Source: Thalassococcus halodurans
Lineage (GTDB): Bacteria > Pseudomonadota > Alphaproteobacteria > Rhodobacterales > Rhodobacteraceae
Length of the DNA stretch: 64,000 bases
Direction: 5' to 3'
Assembly: GCF_900108225.1 (NCBI RefSeq)
Contig: NZ_FNUZ01000002.1
Coordinates: forward strand, 746,501-810,500
The notes below the pieces were generated by a model. The model was given only the letters and a program-made list of their open reading frames with translations, searched no databases and was not told the DNA's origin. This document shows, piece after piece, positions 17,711-26,330 of the stretch. Position 1 is the stretch's first letter, and every line of letters begins with the position of its first letter. A program made the position numbers and the translations under genes.

Positions 17711-18943
17711 ATGGCCCAAAAGAAACTGTCCCGCTCTGTCCTGATCGGCTTCGCCGCTCTCTTGCTGTTAGCAGGCCTATCCTTTGCCTTCTGGCCGCGC
17801 GCCACGATGGTCGATCTGGGCAAAGTCACGCGTGGTGACATGCGGCTGACTGTAAACGAACAGGGCAAGACGCGTGTTCGGGACGCCTATGTGATATCCA
17901 TGCCGATTGATGGCCGCCTGTTGCGCGTTCAGGTCTCGCCCGGTGATCCGGTGACAAAGGACGAAACCATCGTTGCGCGTCTGCGATCGGTCAATCCTGC
18001 TGCGTTGGACATCCGGACACGGGGCCAAGCCGAAGCTGCTGTCGAGGCCGCAGAGGCATCCTTGAACGTCGCGCGCGCCAATCTTGAAGCCGCCCGTGCA
18101 GAAGCCGACCTTGCCCTTTCCGATCTTGAACGGACACAAAGCCTTGCTGATCGAGGTTTTGCCAGCCCCGCCGCCTTGGATCAGGCCGAAAGCCTGTCGC
18201 GCGCGGCGCAGGCCCGTCTTGCGACAGCAACGGCAGCGATCGAGCAGCAAGAGGCACAATTGCGCGCGGCCCGCGCCCAGTTGATCGGCTTTGACGACCC
18301 CGACTTTTTCGACGTGGAAACCAATGGATCAGGTGAAGACAGGATCATCCATGCACCAACTGACGGTGTGGTTTTGCAAGTGATCCACCAAGACGAAACC
18401 ACGCTTGCCGTGGGTTCGCCGATCATGGTGGTCGGCGATATCGGCGAAGGGCTTGAGGTCGTGGTCGAGCTGATTTCCGTGGACGCGATAAACGTAGGGG
18501 TCGGGGCGCCAGTCGACATCGTGAACTGGGGCGGTGCAAGGGTTTTGTCCGGGATCGTGACGCGGGTGGAACCATACGGCGAAACCAAGGTATCGGCGCT
18601 TGGTGTCGAAGAGCAACGCGTGACCGCTGTGATCGAATTGTCCAGCCCGCCGGAAGAACGACAAGGCCTTGGCCACGGCTACGCGGTTGAGGCGCAGATC
18701 GTCACATGGTCGGGCGAAGATGTTCTGAAAGTCCCCTCAAGTGCATTGTTCCGCGAGGGGGCGGATTGGGCTGTTTTCCTTTCCAACAAAGGGGTCGCAG
18801 ACCTGCGCAAGGTCGAGATCGGGCATGACAACGGTCAGGACGCCGAACTCCTGTCCGGCCTGTCAGAGGGCGATATTGTGGTGCTTTATCCCCCTGCAGA
18901 TTTGCTACCCGGTCAATCGCTGGAGCAACGTTTTGTAGAATAA
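17711..18943 (+). CDS. HlyD/MFP-family periplasmic adaptor of the ABC exporter
   Basis: A 410-residue membrane-fusion protein: one N-terminal helix (about residues 10-27) anchors it in the inner membrane, a lipoyl-like half (IDGRLLRVQVSPGDPV, about 67-82) comes next, then a long Ala/Glu-rich coiled-coil hairpin (about 97-195), the second lipoyl half (HAPTDGVVLQVIHQDE, about 213-228), and a beta-barrel domain. It links the FtsX-type permease to an outer-membrane channel, which is not encoded here and would be a shared TolC. Third gene of the efflux operon. Identification by architecture is sure; the substrate is open. Confidence 0.9.
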   Translation: MAQKKLSRSVLIGFAALLLLAGLSFAFWPRATMVDLGKVTRGDMRLTVNEQGKTRVRDAYVISMPIDGRLLRVQVSPGDPVTKDETIVARLRSVNPAALDIRTRGQAEAAVEAAEASLNVARANLEAARAEADLALSDLERTQSLADRGFASPAALDQAESLSRAAQARLATATAAIEQQEAQLRAARAQLIGFDDPDFFDVETNGSGEDRIIHAPTDGVVLQVIHQDETTLAVGSPIMVVGDIGEGLEVVVELISVDAINVGVGAPVDIVNWGGARVLSGIVTRVEPYGETKVSALGVEEQRVTAVIELSSPPEERQGLGHGYAVEAQIVTWSGEDVLKVPSSALFREGADWAVFLSNKGVADLRKVEIGHDNGQDAELLSGLSEGDIVVLYPPADLLPGQSLEQRFVE

Positions 18944-19030
18944 CCCCTTTCCGCATTACGCCAATTCCGGAAAACCGAATTCTATCCTAGGCTGTGTAGG
19001 CGCATTATCCGCAAAATTGCCTTTTGCCGG

Positions 19031-19070
19031 ACAAAACAAACCGACCGGTCAGAGCCAACCGATGTTTTGT
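19031..19070. promoter_or_regulatory. inverted repeat upstream of the heme oxygenase-phytochrome operon
   Basis: ACAAAACA (19031-19038) and TGTTTTGT (19063-19070) form a perfect 8-bp inverted repeat around a 24-base spacer, which itself contains the palindrome GACCGGTC (19043-19050). It lies 140 bases before the heme oxygenase start, in a 267-base region with no gene, and could be a regulator site. Confidence 0.35.
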
Positions 19071-19210
19071 GAACCGAAACAAAAACGTATCACATAACGG
19101 CTATATCAAAATCCTTGTGATTTCGCCTGCTCTGCATCATTCTGGACCTTAAAGCACTCGCGTGCCTAAAAAATTCACCGACAGATTCACCTTTAGGTGA
19201 AGCCGATGAA

Positions 19211-19795
19211 ATGCGAGAAGCGGGGGAAACGGAACCGATGCCAGAGCCACATTTGCGGCAACGTCTGATTGTGGACTTGGCAACCTCTCATCAGAGGTTG
19301 GATGACCGCGTTTCCCAGTTTGATCTTGGTAAAAAATCGGGTGTGACCGCGTTTCTTTTGATGCACGAAGCCGGATTGTCCGTGTTGTCACGCAACCAGC
19401 TTTGTCCGGACACATCAACGATGATCACCGACCTGCATGCGCGCCTGAAATCGGATCTGGCTGCGCATCAGATTGCTTCGTTGTCGACCAATCAATCACT
19501 TGCCACGGACACACACCCAATGGCCGCGAAATACGTGCTGGCCGGATCGCGTCTTGGCGCCGAAGTCTTGAAACGGCGCTGGCTGGATGGCGCAGTTTCA
19601 AAAACGGGATTCGGAGAAGCCTATATGCGGGCCCCCCGCCATATCGAGGTTTGGAAGCAATTCCTTGCAGAGGCATCATTGATGCCCGCCCAGACCAAAG
19701 TCGCAGACAAAATCGTTGATGGAGCCTCGGCAATTTTTGATCTGTACTTTAACCTAGCTGAAGAAGCCCTGAACGGAGCCGTTTTCAATGCCTAA
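19211..19795 (+). CDS. biliverdin-producing heme oxygenase
   Basis: This 194-residue cytoplasmic enzyme would open heme to biliverdin, CO and iron. The proximal heme ligand region ATSHQRLDDRVSQFDL (His27) and the distal-helix motif YVLAGSRLGA (family YVLEGSTLGG) are visible. The gene overlaps the bacteriophytochrome by 8 bases, so its biliverdin is most likely the phytochrome chromophore, the bphO-bphP arrangement known from other bacteria. ATG 19211 with AGGTGA upstream is used; an in-frame ATG at 19238 (MPEPHL) is also possible. Confidence 0.88.
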   Translation: MREAGETEPMPEPHLRQRLIVDLATSHQRLDDRVSQFDLGKKSGVTAFLLMHEAGLSVLSRNQLCPDTSTMITDLHARLKSDLAAHQIASLSTNQSLATDTHPMAAKYVLAGSRLGAEVLKRRWLDGAVSKTGFGEAYMRAPRHIEVWKQFLAEASLMPAQTKVADKIVDGASAIFDLYFNLAEEALNGAVFNA

Positions 19796-22355
19796 ACTCG
19801 ACTCTAAGGGCAAACAGGTTGATGTCGACCTGTCCAACTGTGATCGCGAACCGATCCACATTCTGGGGCACGTACAGTCGTTCGGCTGCCTTTTGGCCGT
19901 GTCATCGGATTGGATCGTCGTCCACGCGTCCACCAATTGCGCCGAGATGCTGGGCCTGGATCCCGAAGAGGCGATCGGCAAACCCTTCGCCGATTTTTTC
20001 AGCCCTGGTTCGATTCACGATCTGAGAACACGCATTCAGGCTCTGGCCTACCAGACCGGCTGCGCCAGAATGTTCGGCTATGAGGTCTTTGAAGACGGTC
20101 GGTACTACAACGTATCGATGCACCGTTCGGACCAATTCCTTGTGTTCGAATTCGAAAAGACCACACTTTCCAGCGCTGATCAGGATGACACCGGTCTGGT
20201 TCAGGCCCTGATCGGCCGTGTGCAACGCCACGACAGCGTAGAAATGGCATCAGAAGAAGCCGCACGCGCTATTCAGGCCCTGACAGGCATGGATCGCGTC
20301 ATGGTCTACCGCTTTGACGAGGACGGAACCGGAACAGTCATTGCAGAAGTTCTGAAAGGTCGCGGTGAGCCGTATCTGGGCCTGCGCTATCCCGCCAGTG
20401 ACGTGCCCAAGCAGGCGCGCGAACTCTATAAGAAGAACCTTCTGCGCATCATTTCCGATGTGAACAGTGAAACCTATCCGATCCTGCCTAAAATAGGACC
20501 ATCCGGCGACCCGCTGGACTTGTCTCTTAGCGTGTCGCGGGCTGTGTCGCCTATCCATCTCGAATATCTGCGGAACATGGGCGTTCAGGCGTCCATGTCC
20601 GTATCGATCATGCGTCGCGACAAACTGTGGGGGCTGTTTGCCTGCCACCACCACATGCCGCGCAACCTTGATTACAAAACCCGCAGCACGATCGAGCTGT
20701 TCGCTCAGCTGTTCAACTACGAACTGGCCCAGATCGAAATGGCGCAAGAGTTCAATGACTTGGACACAGCGCAAATTCTGCATGACAAGCTTATGTCGCA
20801 AATTTCGGGGGGCGTGACGCTTCTTGATATCTTCAACAGTTTTTCCGACGAAATCCGCTCTGTCATCCCGTTTGACGGGGTTGTCGTTTATTCCGGCGGC
20901 AAGTTCAAAGCGAGCGGCATGACCCCGACGGAAGAAGAATTCATGGGACTTGCACGGTTCCTGAACACGACAAAGGGATCGCAGGTTTACGCCACGGACA
21001 ATTTGGCATCACGCTATGAAGCTGCGGATTCTTTCGAAGATCGCGCTGTTGGCCTGTTGGCCCTTCCGATTTCGCGGAAACCCCGAGATTATCTGGTGTT
21101 TTTCAGGCGTGAACTCGCACAGACCGTAACGTGGGCGGGCAACCCCGAAAAACCTGTGGAACTAGGCCCGCATGGAGCGCGTCTGACCCCGCGCAAAAGC
21201 TTTGCTGCTTGGAAAGAAGTCGTTCACGGAAAATGCGCATCGTGGCGCGAAAGCGAACTGCGGGCCGCCGAAACGCTTCGGGTCACACTGATTGAGGTCG
21301 TGCTGAAGCTCTCTGACGAAGCAGAGGCTGATCGCAAAAAAGCCGAACAAGCCCAAGAACTGTTGATCGCCGAACTGAACCACCGCGTGCGGAACATCCT
21401 GACCCTGATTCAAGGGCTAATTTCCCAAGGTCAGGGCAAACAGTCTTCAATCGAAGAATACAGCAGCGTTCTTGACAAACGTATTCACGCACTCGCGCGG
21501 GCCCACGATCAGTTGACGCAAAAAGAATGGTCTTGGGTGCCATTGAAGTCGCTGATCCAGACCGAAATCAAAGCCTTCCAATCGGAAAAATCCGAACGCC
21601 TGCTGATTGAGGGCGAAGATATCGCGCTGTCTCCGACCGCTTTCACAACATTGGCCCTTGTCATGCACGAGCTGGTTACAAACTCTGCCAAATATGGCGC
21701 CCTCAGTGTCCCGGATGGATCGGTGCAACTGAAAATAGGCCGCTTGCCGGATGGATCATGTCATATCGCGTGGCGCGACTGCGATGGCCCGCCCGTCAGT
21801 GCGCCCAAGCGCAAAGGCTTTGGCACAACGATCATTGAACGCTCGATCCCATTTGAGCTTCGCGGCGAGGCAGATGTCCGTTATAAGGTCACCGGCTTTG
21901 AAGCTGACTTCGTTTTACCAGCGCCACATGTTCAAGAGTACGACGCCATGACTTTCACCGAAACAGCCGTGCAGGACGACATCGATCCGACTGACATCAC
22001 GCTTTCTGGCGAAGTGTTGGTTCTTGAAGACAACATGATCATCGCGATGGACGCGTCCGATATGCTGTCCGAACTTGGCGCGAAAACCGTTCATACCGCC
22101 AACAGCACCAATGACGCGCTGCAAATTCTGGAACATCGTGACATCACATTCGCCTTGCTGGACGTGAAATTGGGAACAGAACTGTCACTGAAAGTCGCCA
22201 AGAAATGCGCCGCGCGAAACATCCCCACCATCCTTGCCACTGGCTATGAAGGCAACGCCACCATGACCGAGGCGTTCCCGCAGACACTTGTGATCCGGAA
22301 ACCCTATACGGTTGAGCACATCAGAAAAGCTGCCGCCAAATGCTTTAAAGGCTAA
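19788..22355 (+). CDS. bacteriophytochrome hybrid histidine kinase (PAS-GAF-PHY-HWE-REC)
   Basis: An 855-residue red/far-red light sensor. Cys18 near the N-terminus is in the usual place for covalent biliverdin. The PAS domain (about 20-125) is followed by GAF with PASDVP (202-207, Asp205) and the chromophore-pocket histidines 257 (SPIHLEYL) and 287-289 (CHHHMP), then PHY with the tongue motif PRKSF (468-472). The kinase part has the phospho-acceptor ELNHRVRN (His532) and HELVTNSAKYGALS, typical of HWE/HisKA_2 kinases; the W-x-E motif reads WRD. A C-terminal receiver carries Asp792 and Lys838. This layout matches Agrobacterium Agp2-type phytochromes. No separate response regulator is encoded next to it, so the fused receiver may be its output partner. 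Confidence 0.95.
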   Translation: MPKLDSKGKQVDVDLSNCDREPIHILGHVQSFGCLLAVSSDWIVVHASTNCAEMLGLDPEEAIGKPFADFFSPGSIHDLRTRIQALAYQTGCARMFGYEVFEDGRYYNVSMHRSDQFLVFEFEKTTLSSADQDDTGLVQALIGRVQRHDSVEMASEEAARAIQALTGMDRVMVYRFDEDGTGTVIAEVLKGRGEPYLGLRYPASDVPKQARELYKKNLLRIISDVNSETYPILPKIGPSGDPLDLSLSVSRAVSPIHLEYLRNMGVQASMSVSIMRRDKLWGLFACHHHMPRNLDYKTRSTIELFAQLFNYELAQIEMAQEFNDLDTAQILHDKLMSQISGGVTLLDIFNSFSDEIRSVIPFDGVVVYSGGKFKASGMTPTEEEFMGLARFLNTTKGSQVYATDNLASRYEAADSFEDRAVGLLALPISRKPRDYLVFFRRELAQTVTWAGNPEKPVELGPHGARLTPRKSFAAWKEVVHGKCASWRESELRAAETLRVTLIEVVLKLSDEAEADRKKAEQAQELLIAELNHRVRNILTLIQGLISQGQGKQSSIEEYSSVLDKRIHALARAHDQLTQKEWSWVPLKSLIQTEIKAFQSEKSERLLIEGEDIALSPTAFTTLALVMHELVTNSAKYGALSVPDGSVQLKIGRLPDGSCHIAWRDCDGPPVSAPKRKGFGTTIIERSIPFELRGEADVRYKVTGFEADFVLPAPHVQEYDAMTFTETAVQDDIDPTDITLSGEVLVLEDNMIIAMDASDMLSELGAKTVHTANSTNDALQILEHRDITFALLDVKLGTELSLKVAKKCAARNIPTILATGYEGNATMTEAFPQTLVIRKPYTVEHIRKAAAKCFKG

Positions 22356-22486
22356 GGCGAACTGGCCACCTGCGCCAAAGTTTTTCATATACATTTGGGA
22401 CCGGTCCATATATGGACGCGCTTTCTGCTGCGTCTGTTGCTGCGCCGAGTCGCCCTGACGCCCCTACCCTTCGGAGCTTGTTTGAC

Positions 22487-24604
22487 ATGTTGAAATCCCT
22501 CTCTGAGGCGCTCGAAGCGCGTGGCTTCGATACCCTTACGCCTGTACAAGAGGCTGTTTCAGCAGAAGAGCTGATCAACGAGGATCTCTTGGTCTCGGCG
22601 CAAACCGGTTCGGGTAAGACCGTGGGCTTCGGCATTGCCATCGCGCCCACCCTATTGGGCGACAAAGACCGGATGCCACGCGCGGGTACGCCGATGGCGC
22701 TGGTCGTGGCTCCGACACGGGAACTGGCGTTTCAGGTCATGCAGGAACTGCGCTGGCTTTATGAACGCACAGGCGCTGTCGTCACATCCTGTGTAGGTGG
22801 CATGGACGTCCGTCAGGAACGCCGGTCGCTGGAACGCGGTGCACATATCGTTGTGGGCACACCGGGCCGTTTGTGCGATCACATCCGTCGCGGTGCGCTG
22901 GACCTGTCCGACATCCGCGCTGTGGTTCTGGATGAAGCGGACGAAATGCTTGATCTGGGCTTCCGCGAAGATCTGGAATTCATTCTGGACAGTGCGCCCA
23001 AAGAGCGCCGCACCCTGCTGTTCTCGGCGACGGTTTCGCCGGTCATCGCCAAGCTGGCCGAAACGTACCAGCGCGATGCAAAGCGCATCAACACGATGAG
23101 CAAATCCAAGCAGCACTCAGACATCACCTATTCCGCACTGCGCGTCGGCCATTCCGACAGCGACAACGCGATCTTCAACCTGCTGCGGTTCCACGACGGC
23201 GAAAGCGCGATCGTCTTTGCCAACACACGGTCTCAGGTGAACCACCTGACCGCCCGCTTGTCGAACCGCGGTCTGTCGGTTGTGTCCCTGTCTGGCGAAC
23301 TGAGCCAATCCGAACGCACCCACGCGCTTCAGGCGATGCGTGACGGTCGTGCGCGTGTCTGTGTGGCCACTGATGTGGCTGCGCGCGGCATCGACCTGCC
23401 GAACCTGAACCTTGTGATCCATGCCGATCTGCCGACCAACACCGAAAGCCTGCTGCACCGCTCGGGCCGGACCGGTCGCGCGGGCCGTAAAGGTATCTCG
23501 GCGTTGATCATCCCGCCGAAAGTGGTGAAAAAGGCCGAACGCCTTCTGAAATGGGCCAAGATCACAGCCGAATGGGGCAATCCGCCGTCCGCCGACGAGA
23601 TTATCAAGAACGACGAAGAGCGTTTGCTGAACGATCCGAACTGGACCAAGGGTGTGCCCGAAGCCAACGCCGAGTTCGCCCAGAAACTGCTGGACAAACA
23701 CGGTGCCGAGGCCGTCGCCGCGATGTTGGTCGATATGTACCAGTCGCGTCACGGTGCACCGGAAGAGCTTCAGACAATCGAAGAAAAAGCGCCGCGCGAT
23801 TTCAAGGAATTCGGTCCCAGCCGCTGGTTCTCGCTTTCTGTTGGCCGCAATGACCGGGCCGAGCCCCGTTGGCTGCTGCCCATGCTGCTGCGGGCAACAA
23901 ACCTTGAGAAAGCCGCCATTGGCGCGATCCGTGTTCAGGACAAGGAAACTTTCCTTGAAGTGGCCGAAGCCAGCGCGAATGCGCTGCTGTCCGACATGGG
24001 CGAAGCGACCGAACTGGAAGACGGCATCCGCATGACCGCGCTGGACAGCGCCCCTGACCTGCCGCAAGGCCCGCGCAAAGGCCCCGGCGGTCCGCGTGGT
24101 GGCGGAGCAAAAGGCGGCTTTAACAAGCGCGAAGGCGGGTTCAAAAAACGCGAGGGCGGCTTCAAAGACCGCGGCCCGCGCCGTGAGGCTCGCGATGACT
24201 TTGACCGCCCTGCCCGCAAGGCCGAGGAAAAGCCTGCGCGCACTCCGGCCCCGCGTGAAGCACGGAGCGACGACCGTAATTTCGATGCGCCGAAACCGGC
24301 CAAACGTGACAAACCGAAAGAGCGCTACGACGCAAAACCGGCCAAGCCTGCGGATAAGCCGAAAACCGACGACAAGCCGAAGTTCAAAAAGAACGCTTCG
24401 GACCCGAGCAAGTCTTTCAAGAAAGACGGCAAGGGCAAACCGCGCGGCAAACCGGCCGCGGGTGGCAAACCTTCCGCTGGCGGTAAATTTGACAAGCCGA
24501 AAACCGGTGGTGCGAAGTTTTCCAAGGGCAAGCCACCGGCGCGTGGTTCCAAATCTGCCCCGCCGCGCGGTGGCAATGAACCCCCGCGCCGTCGCAAATC
24601 ATAA
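22487..24604 (+). CDS. DEAD-box RNA helicase with long basic tail
   Basis: A 705-residue RNA helicase that unwinds structured RNA in ribosome assembly or mRNA decay. Motifs in order: Q motif TPVQ (18-21), Walker A AQTGSGKT (38-45), PTREL (76-80), DEAD (149-152), SAT, ATDVAARGID and HRSGRTGRAG. A DbpA-like RNA-binding domain follows (about residues 440-520, WFSLSVGRND onward). The last 190 residues are a low-complexity, Lys/Arg/Pro/Gly-rich tail with repeats such as KREGGFK and KPADKPK. The start at 22487 (MLKSLSEALE) has GGAG upstream and matches the family; an in-frame ATG at 22412 has no ribosome site. It resembles DeaD/CsdA. It stands alone after the phytochrome. Confidence 0.92.
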   Translation: MLKSLSEALEARGFDTLTPVQEAVSAEELINEDLLVSAQTGSGKTVGFGIAIAPTLLGDKDRMPRAGTPMALVVAPTRELAFQVMQELRWLYERTGAVVTSCVGGMDVRQERRSLERGAHIVVGTPGRLCDHIRRGALDLSDIRAVVLDEADEMLDLGFREDLEFILDSAPKERRTLLFSATVSPVIAKLAETYQRDAKRINTMSKSKQHSDITYSALRVGHSDSDNAIFNLLRFHDGESAIVFANTRSQVNHLTARLSNRGLSVVSLSGELSQSERTHALQAMRDGRARVCVATDVAARGIDLPNLNLVIHADLPTNTESLLHRSGRTGRAGRKGISALIIPPKVVKKAERLLKWAKITAEWGNPPSADEIIKNDEERLLNDPNWTKGVPEANAEFAQKLLDKHGAEAVAAMLVDMYQSRHGAPEELQTIEEKAPRDFKEFGPSRWFSLSVGRNDRAEPRWLLPMLLRATNLEKAAIGAIRVQDKETFLEVAEASANALLSDMGEATELEDGIRMTALDSAPDLPQGPRKGPGGPRGGGAKGGFNKREGGFKKREGGFKDRGPRREARDDFDRPARKAEEKPARTPAPREARSDDRNFDAPKPAKRDKPKERYDAKPAKPADKPKTDDKPKFKKNASDPSKSFKKDGKGKPRGKPAAGGKPSAGGKFDKPKTGGAKFSKGKPPARGSKSAPPRGGNEPPRRRKS

Positions 24605-24621
24605 GGGGCGTTTTAGCCCCC
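24604..24621. terminator. short hairpin between convergent genes
   Basis: AGGGGC (24604-24609) pairs with GCCCCT (24616-24621) around a 6-base loop, between the ends of the helicase and the sulfotransferase-like gene. It is a weak two-way terminator candidate; no long U-run is present. Confidence 0.4.
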
Positions 24622-25355
24622 TATTCGGGCTTTAGCGCAAAGGTTTTCAGACGCTCGTAAAAAGGCAATGCGGCCTCGGCTATGGCCGCATAGTCGCCTT
24701 GCAGTTCGGGCAACGGCCCCTCTTGCCCTGCAAATCCGGTTGATTTCCAAACAGCCCCATACCAATGGCTGGCCCAGGTCCCATCATAGGGCTTGGGCCC
24801 CTCTGACCAGCTCAGCATCTTTTCGGATTTATCCAGCCCGAGCTTTCCGCACAGCGCCGCCATCATGCCCGACGGGTTCGCGCGGATGTCGTTTGAATCA
24901 ATGACCAAAGGCGTATCGCCCGTCATTTCCGCGACCTGATCGAAAAGTTCTGCCTGCTGCTGAAACCCGATGTCCGTAAGACCGATGGCCTCGTGTTTGG
25001 CCGAGAAACTGGCCACAACGCGTGCGGGATGGCGGATCAGAAACACGTTGGTCACCTGCCCCATCCAGTCACGCGGCACGCCGTCGATCATGTGTTGGCA
25101 CATGTGTTTCTGGTAAAAAACCGGCTGCGCATCGGGCACCGGACCCAAACATGCCTGCGCGACCTTAACGGCATCGGGCTCTCCGCCGTCGATCACTTCC
25201 TGCCGCATCGGATGATCCAGACCGGTTTTCGACAGATAGGCTGAATAAAACGGCTCATCCCAAACAGCGCAGTCACCCCGCGCGGCGAAGGCGTACATCA
25301 TGGCGGTGGACAGGTTGCGCGGACCGGACCACATTGCAATGCGTTTTGGCTCCAT
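24621..25355 (-). CDS. sulfotransferase-like P-loop protein
   Basis: A 244-residue cytoplasmic protein with a sulfotransferase-type P-loop near the start (MWSGPRNLSTAMMYAF, about residues 8-23) and a second nucleotide-contact motif, FLIRHPARVVAS (about 107-118), like the PAPS 5' and 3' phosphate sites. No membrane or signal segment. Its ATG overlaps the stop of the class IV aminotransferase (TGATG), so they are co-translated. In plants a P-loop domain of this kind is fused to a class IV aminotransferase (branched-chain aminotransferase-like proteins), which suggests the two products work together. The sulfo acceptor, or whether it transfers sulfo groups at all, is unknown. Confidence 0.75.
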   Translation of the reverse strand: MEPKRIAMWSGPRNLSTAMMYAFAARGDCAVWDEPFYSAYLSKTGLDHPMRQEVIDGGEPDAVKVAQACLGPVPDAQPVFYQKHMCQHMIDGVPRDWMGQVTNVFLIRHPARVVASFSAKHEAIGLTDIGFQQQAELFDQVAEMTGDTPLVIDSNDIRANPSGMMAALCGKLGLDKSEKMLSWSEGPKPYDGTWASHWYGAVWKSTGFAGQEGPLPELQGDYAAIAEAALPFYERLKTFALKPE

Positions 25356-26257
25356 CACGCGGCCCCCACCATTTTCTGATAGGCCTCTCGGATACGCGCC
25401 GTGACCGGCCCCAACTGACCGTCACCAATATCCCGCCCGTCGATTTCACTGACTGGCGTCTGCGCCCCGAACGAGCCTGTCAAAAACGCCTCATCCGCGC
25501 CGTAAGTGTCTACCAAGGAATAGTTTTTCTCGAATACAGGAACACCCAGATCACGGCAGATCTGGATCACCTTTCTGCGCGTAATCCCGTTCATGCAGTA
25601 GTCGCCGGTCGAGGTCCAAACCTCGCCTTTCCGAACGATGAAAAAGTTGCAGGCATTGGTCGTGTTCACAAAACCATGCACGTCCAGCATCAACGCCTCA
25701 TCCGCGCCGGCCTTTTCGGCGGCGATACAGGCAAGGATGCAGTTCAGCTTGGAGTGTGAGTTCAGCTTGGGGTCCTGCGTCATGGGCAGACCACGGATAT
25801 GCGGCACCGTCGCCAGCCGGATCGGACGTGGAATGGACGGGCGCGAATGCTCCATGATGATGGTGATCGTCGGCCCCTGCTGTGACAGGGCCGGATGCTG
25901 GAAAGGCCGGGTTTTCACACCACGCGTCACCATCAAGCGTGCGTGTGCATCGGTGGTCATCCCGTTCGCCGTCTGCGTGTCCTTCAACGCTTGGATCAGC
26001 GCGGCACGATCCATCCCGATGTCCAGATCAATCGCCTTTGCGGCCTCGAACAAGCGGTCCATGTGTTCGTCCAGAAACGCCCATGTCCCGTTATACAGCC
26101 GCATGCCTTCCCACACGCCATCGCCCAACATAAAGCCCGAGTCGTAGACCGACACCTTGGCATCGTCCTTGTGGACGATCTGACCGTTCAGCCAAATCTG
26201 TATGTCATTGTTTCTAAGGTCTTCTTCGGCCTGATGGGTAAATGTGCTGTCTGGCAT
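25355..26257 (-). CDS. class IV (BCAT/D-amino acid type) PLP aminotransferase
   Basis: A 300-residue fold-type IV PLP enzyme of the IlvE/Dat/PabC group. It has the N-terminal segment IWLNGQIVHKDDAKVSVYDSGFMLGDGVWEG-like start, a likely PLP lysine in LNSHSKLNCILA (about residue 182), the cofactor glutamate region EALMLDVHGFVNTTNACNFF and the phosphate-binding GITRRKVI (about 236). The start MPDSTF is chosen because CGGAG lies 6 bases before it. It forms an overlapping pair with the sulfotransferase-like gene and lies 73 bases after pcaR on the same strand. Whether the substrate is a branched-chain, D- or other amino acid cannot be told from sequence. Confidence 0.85.
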   Translation of the reverse strand: MPDSTFTHQAEEDLRNNDIQIWLNGQIVHKDDAKVSVYDSGFMLGDGVWEGMRLYNGTWAFLDEHMDRLFEAAKAIDLDIGMDRAALIQALKDTQTANGMTTDAHARLMVTRGVKTRPFQHPALSQQGPTITIIMEHSRPSIPRPIRLATVPHIRGLPMTQDPKLNSHSKLNCILACIAAEKAGADEALMLDVHGFVNTTNACNFFIVRKGEVWTSTGDYCMNGITRRKVIQICRDLGVPVFEKNYSLVDTYGADEAFLTGSFGAQTPVSEIDGRDIGDGQLGPVTARIREAYQKMVGAA

Positions 26258-26330
26258 AGCAGGCTCCGTCATGGGGTTTGTTGCCCCACCCTTTCGCCCT
26301 TTTCCATCGATGACAAGCTTTGTGAATTCC

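Noticed and set aside
19063-19081. PpsR/CrtJ site (TGT-N12-ACA) before the heme oxygenase gene
   Set aside because: The nearest match has a 13-base spacer, and no photosynthesis genes are in the window.
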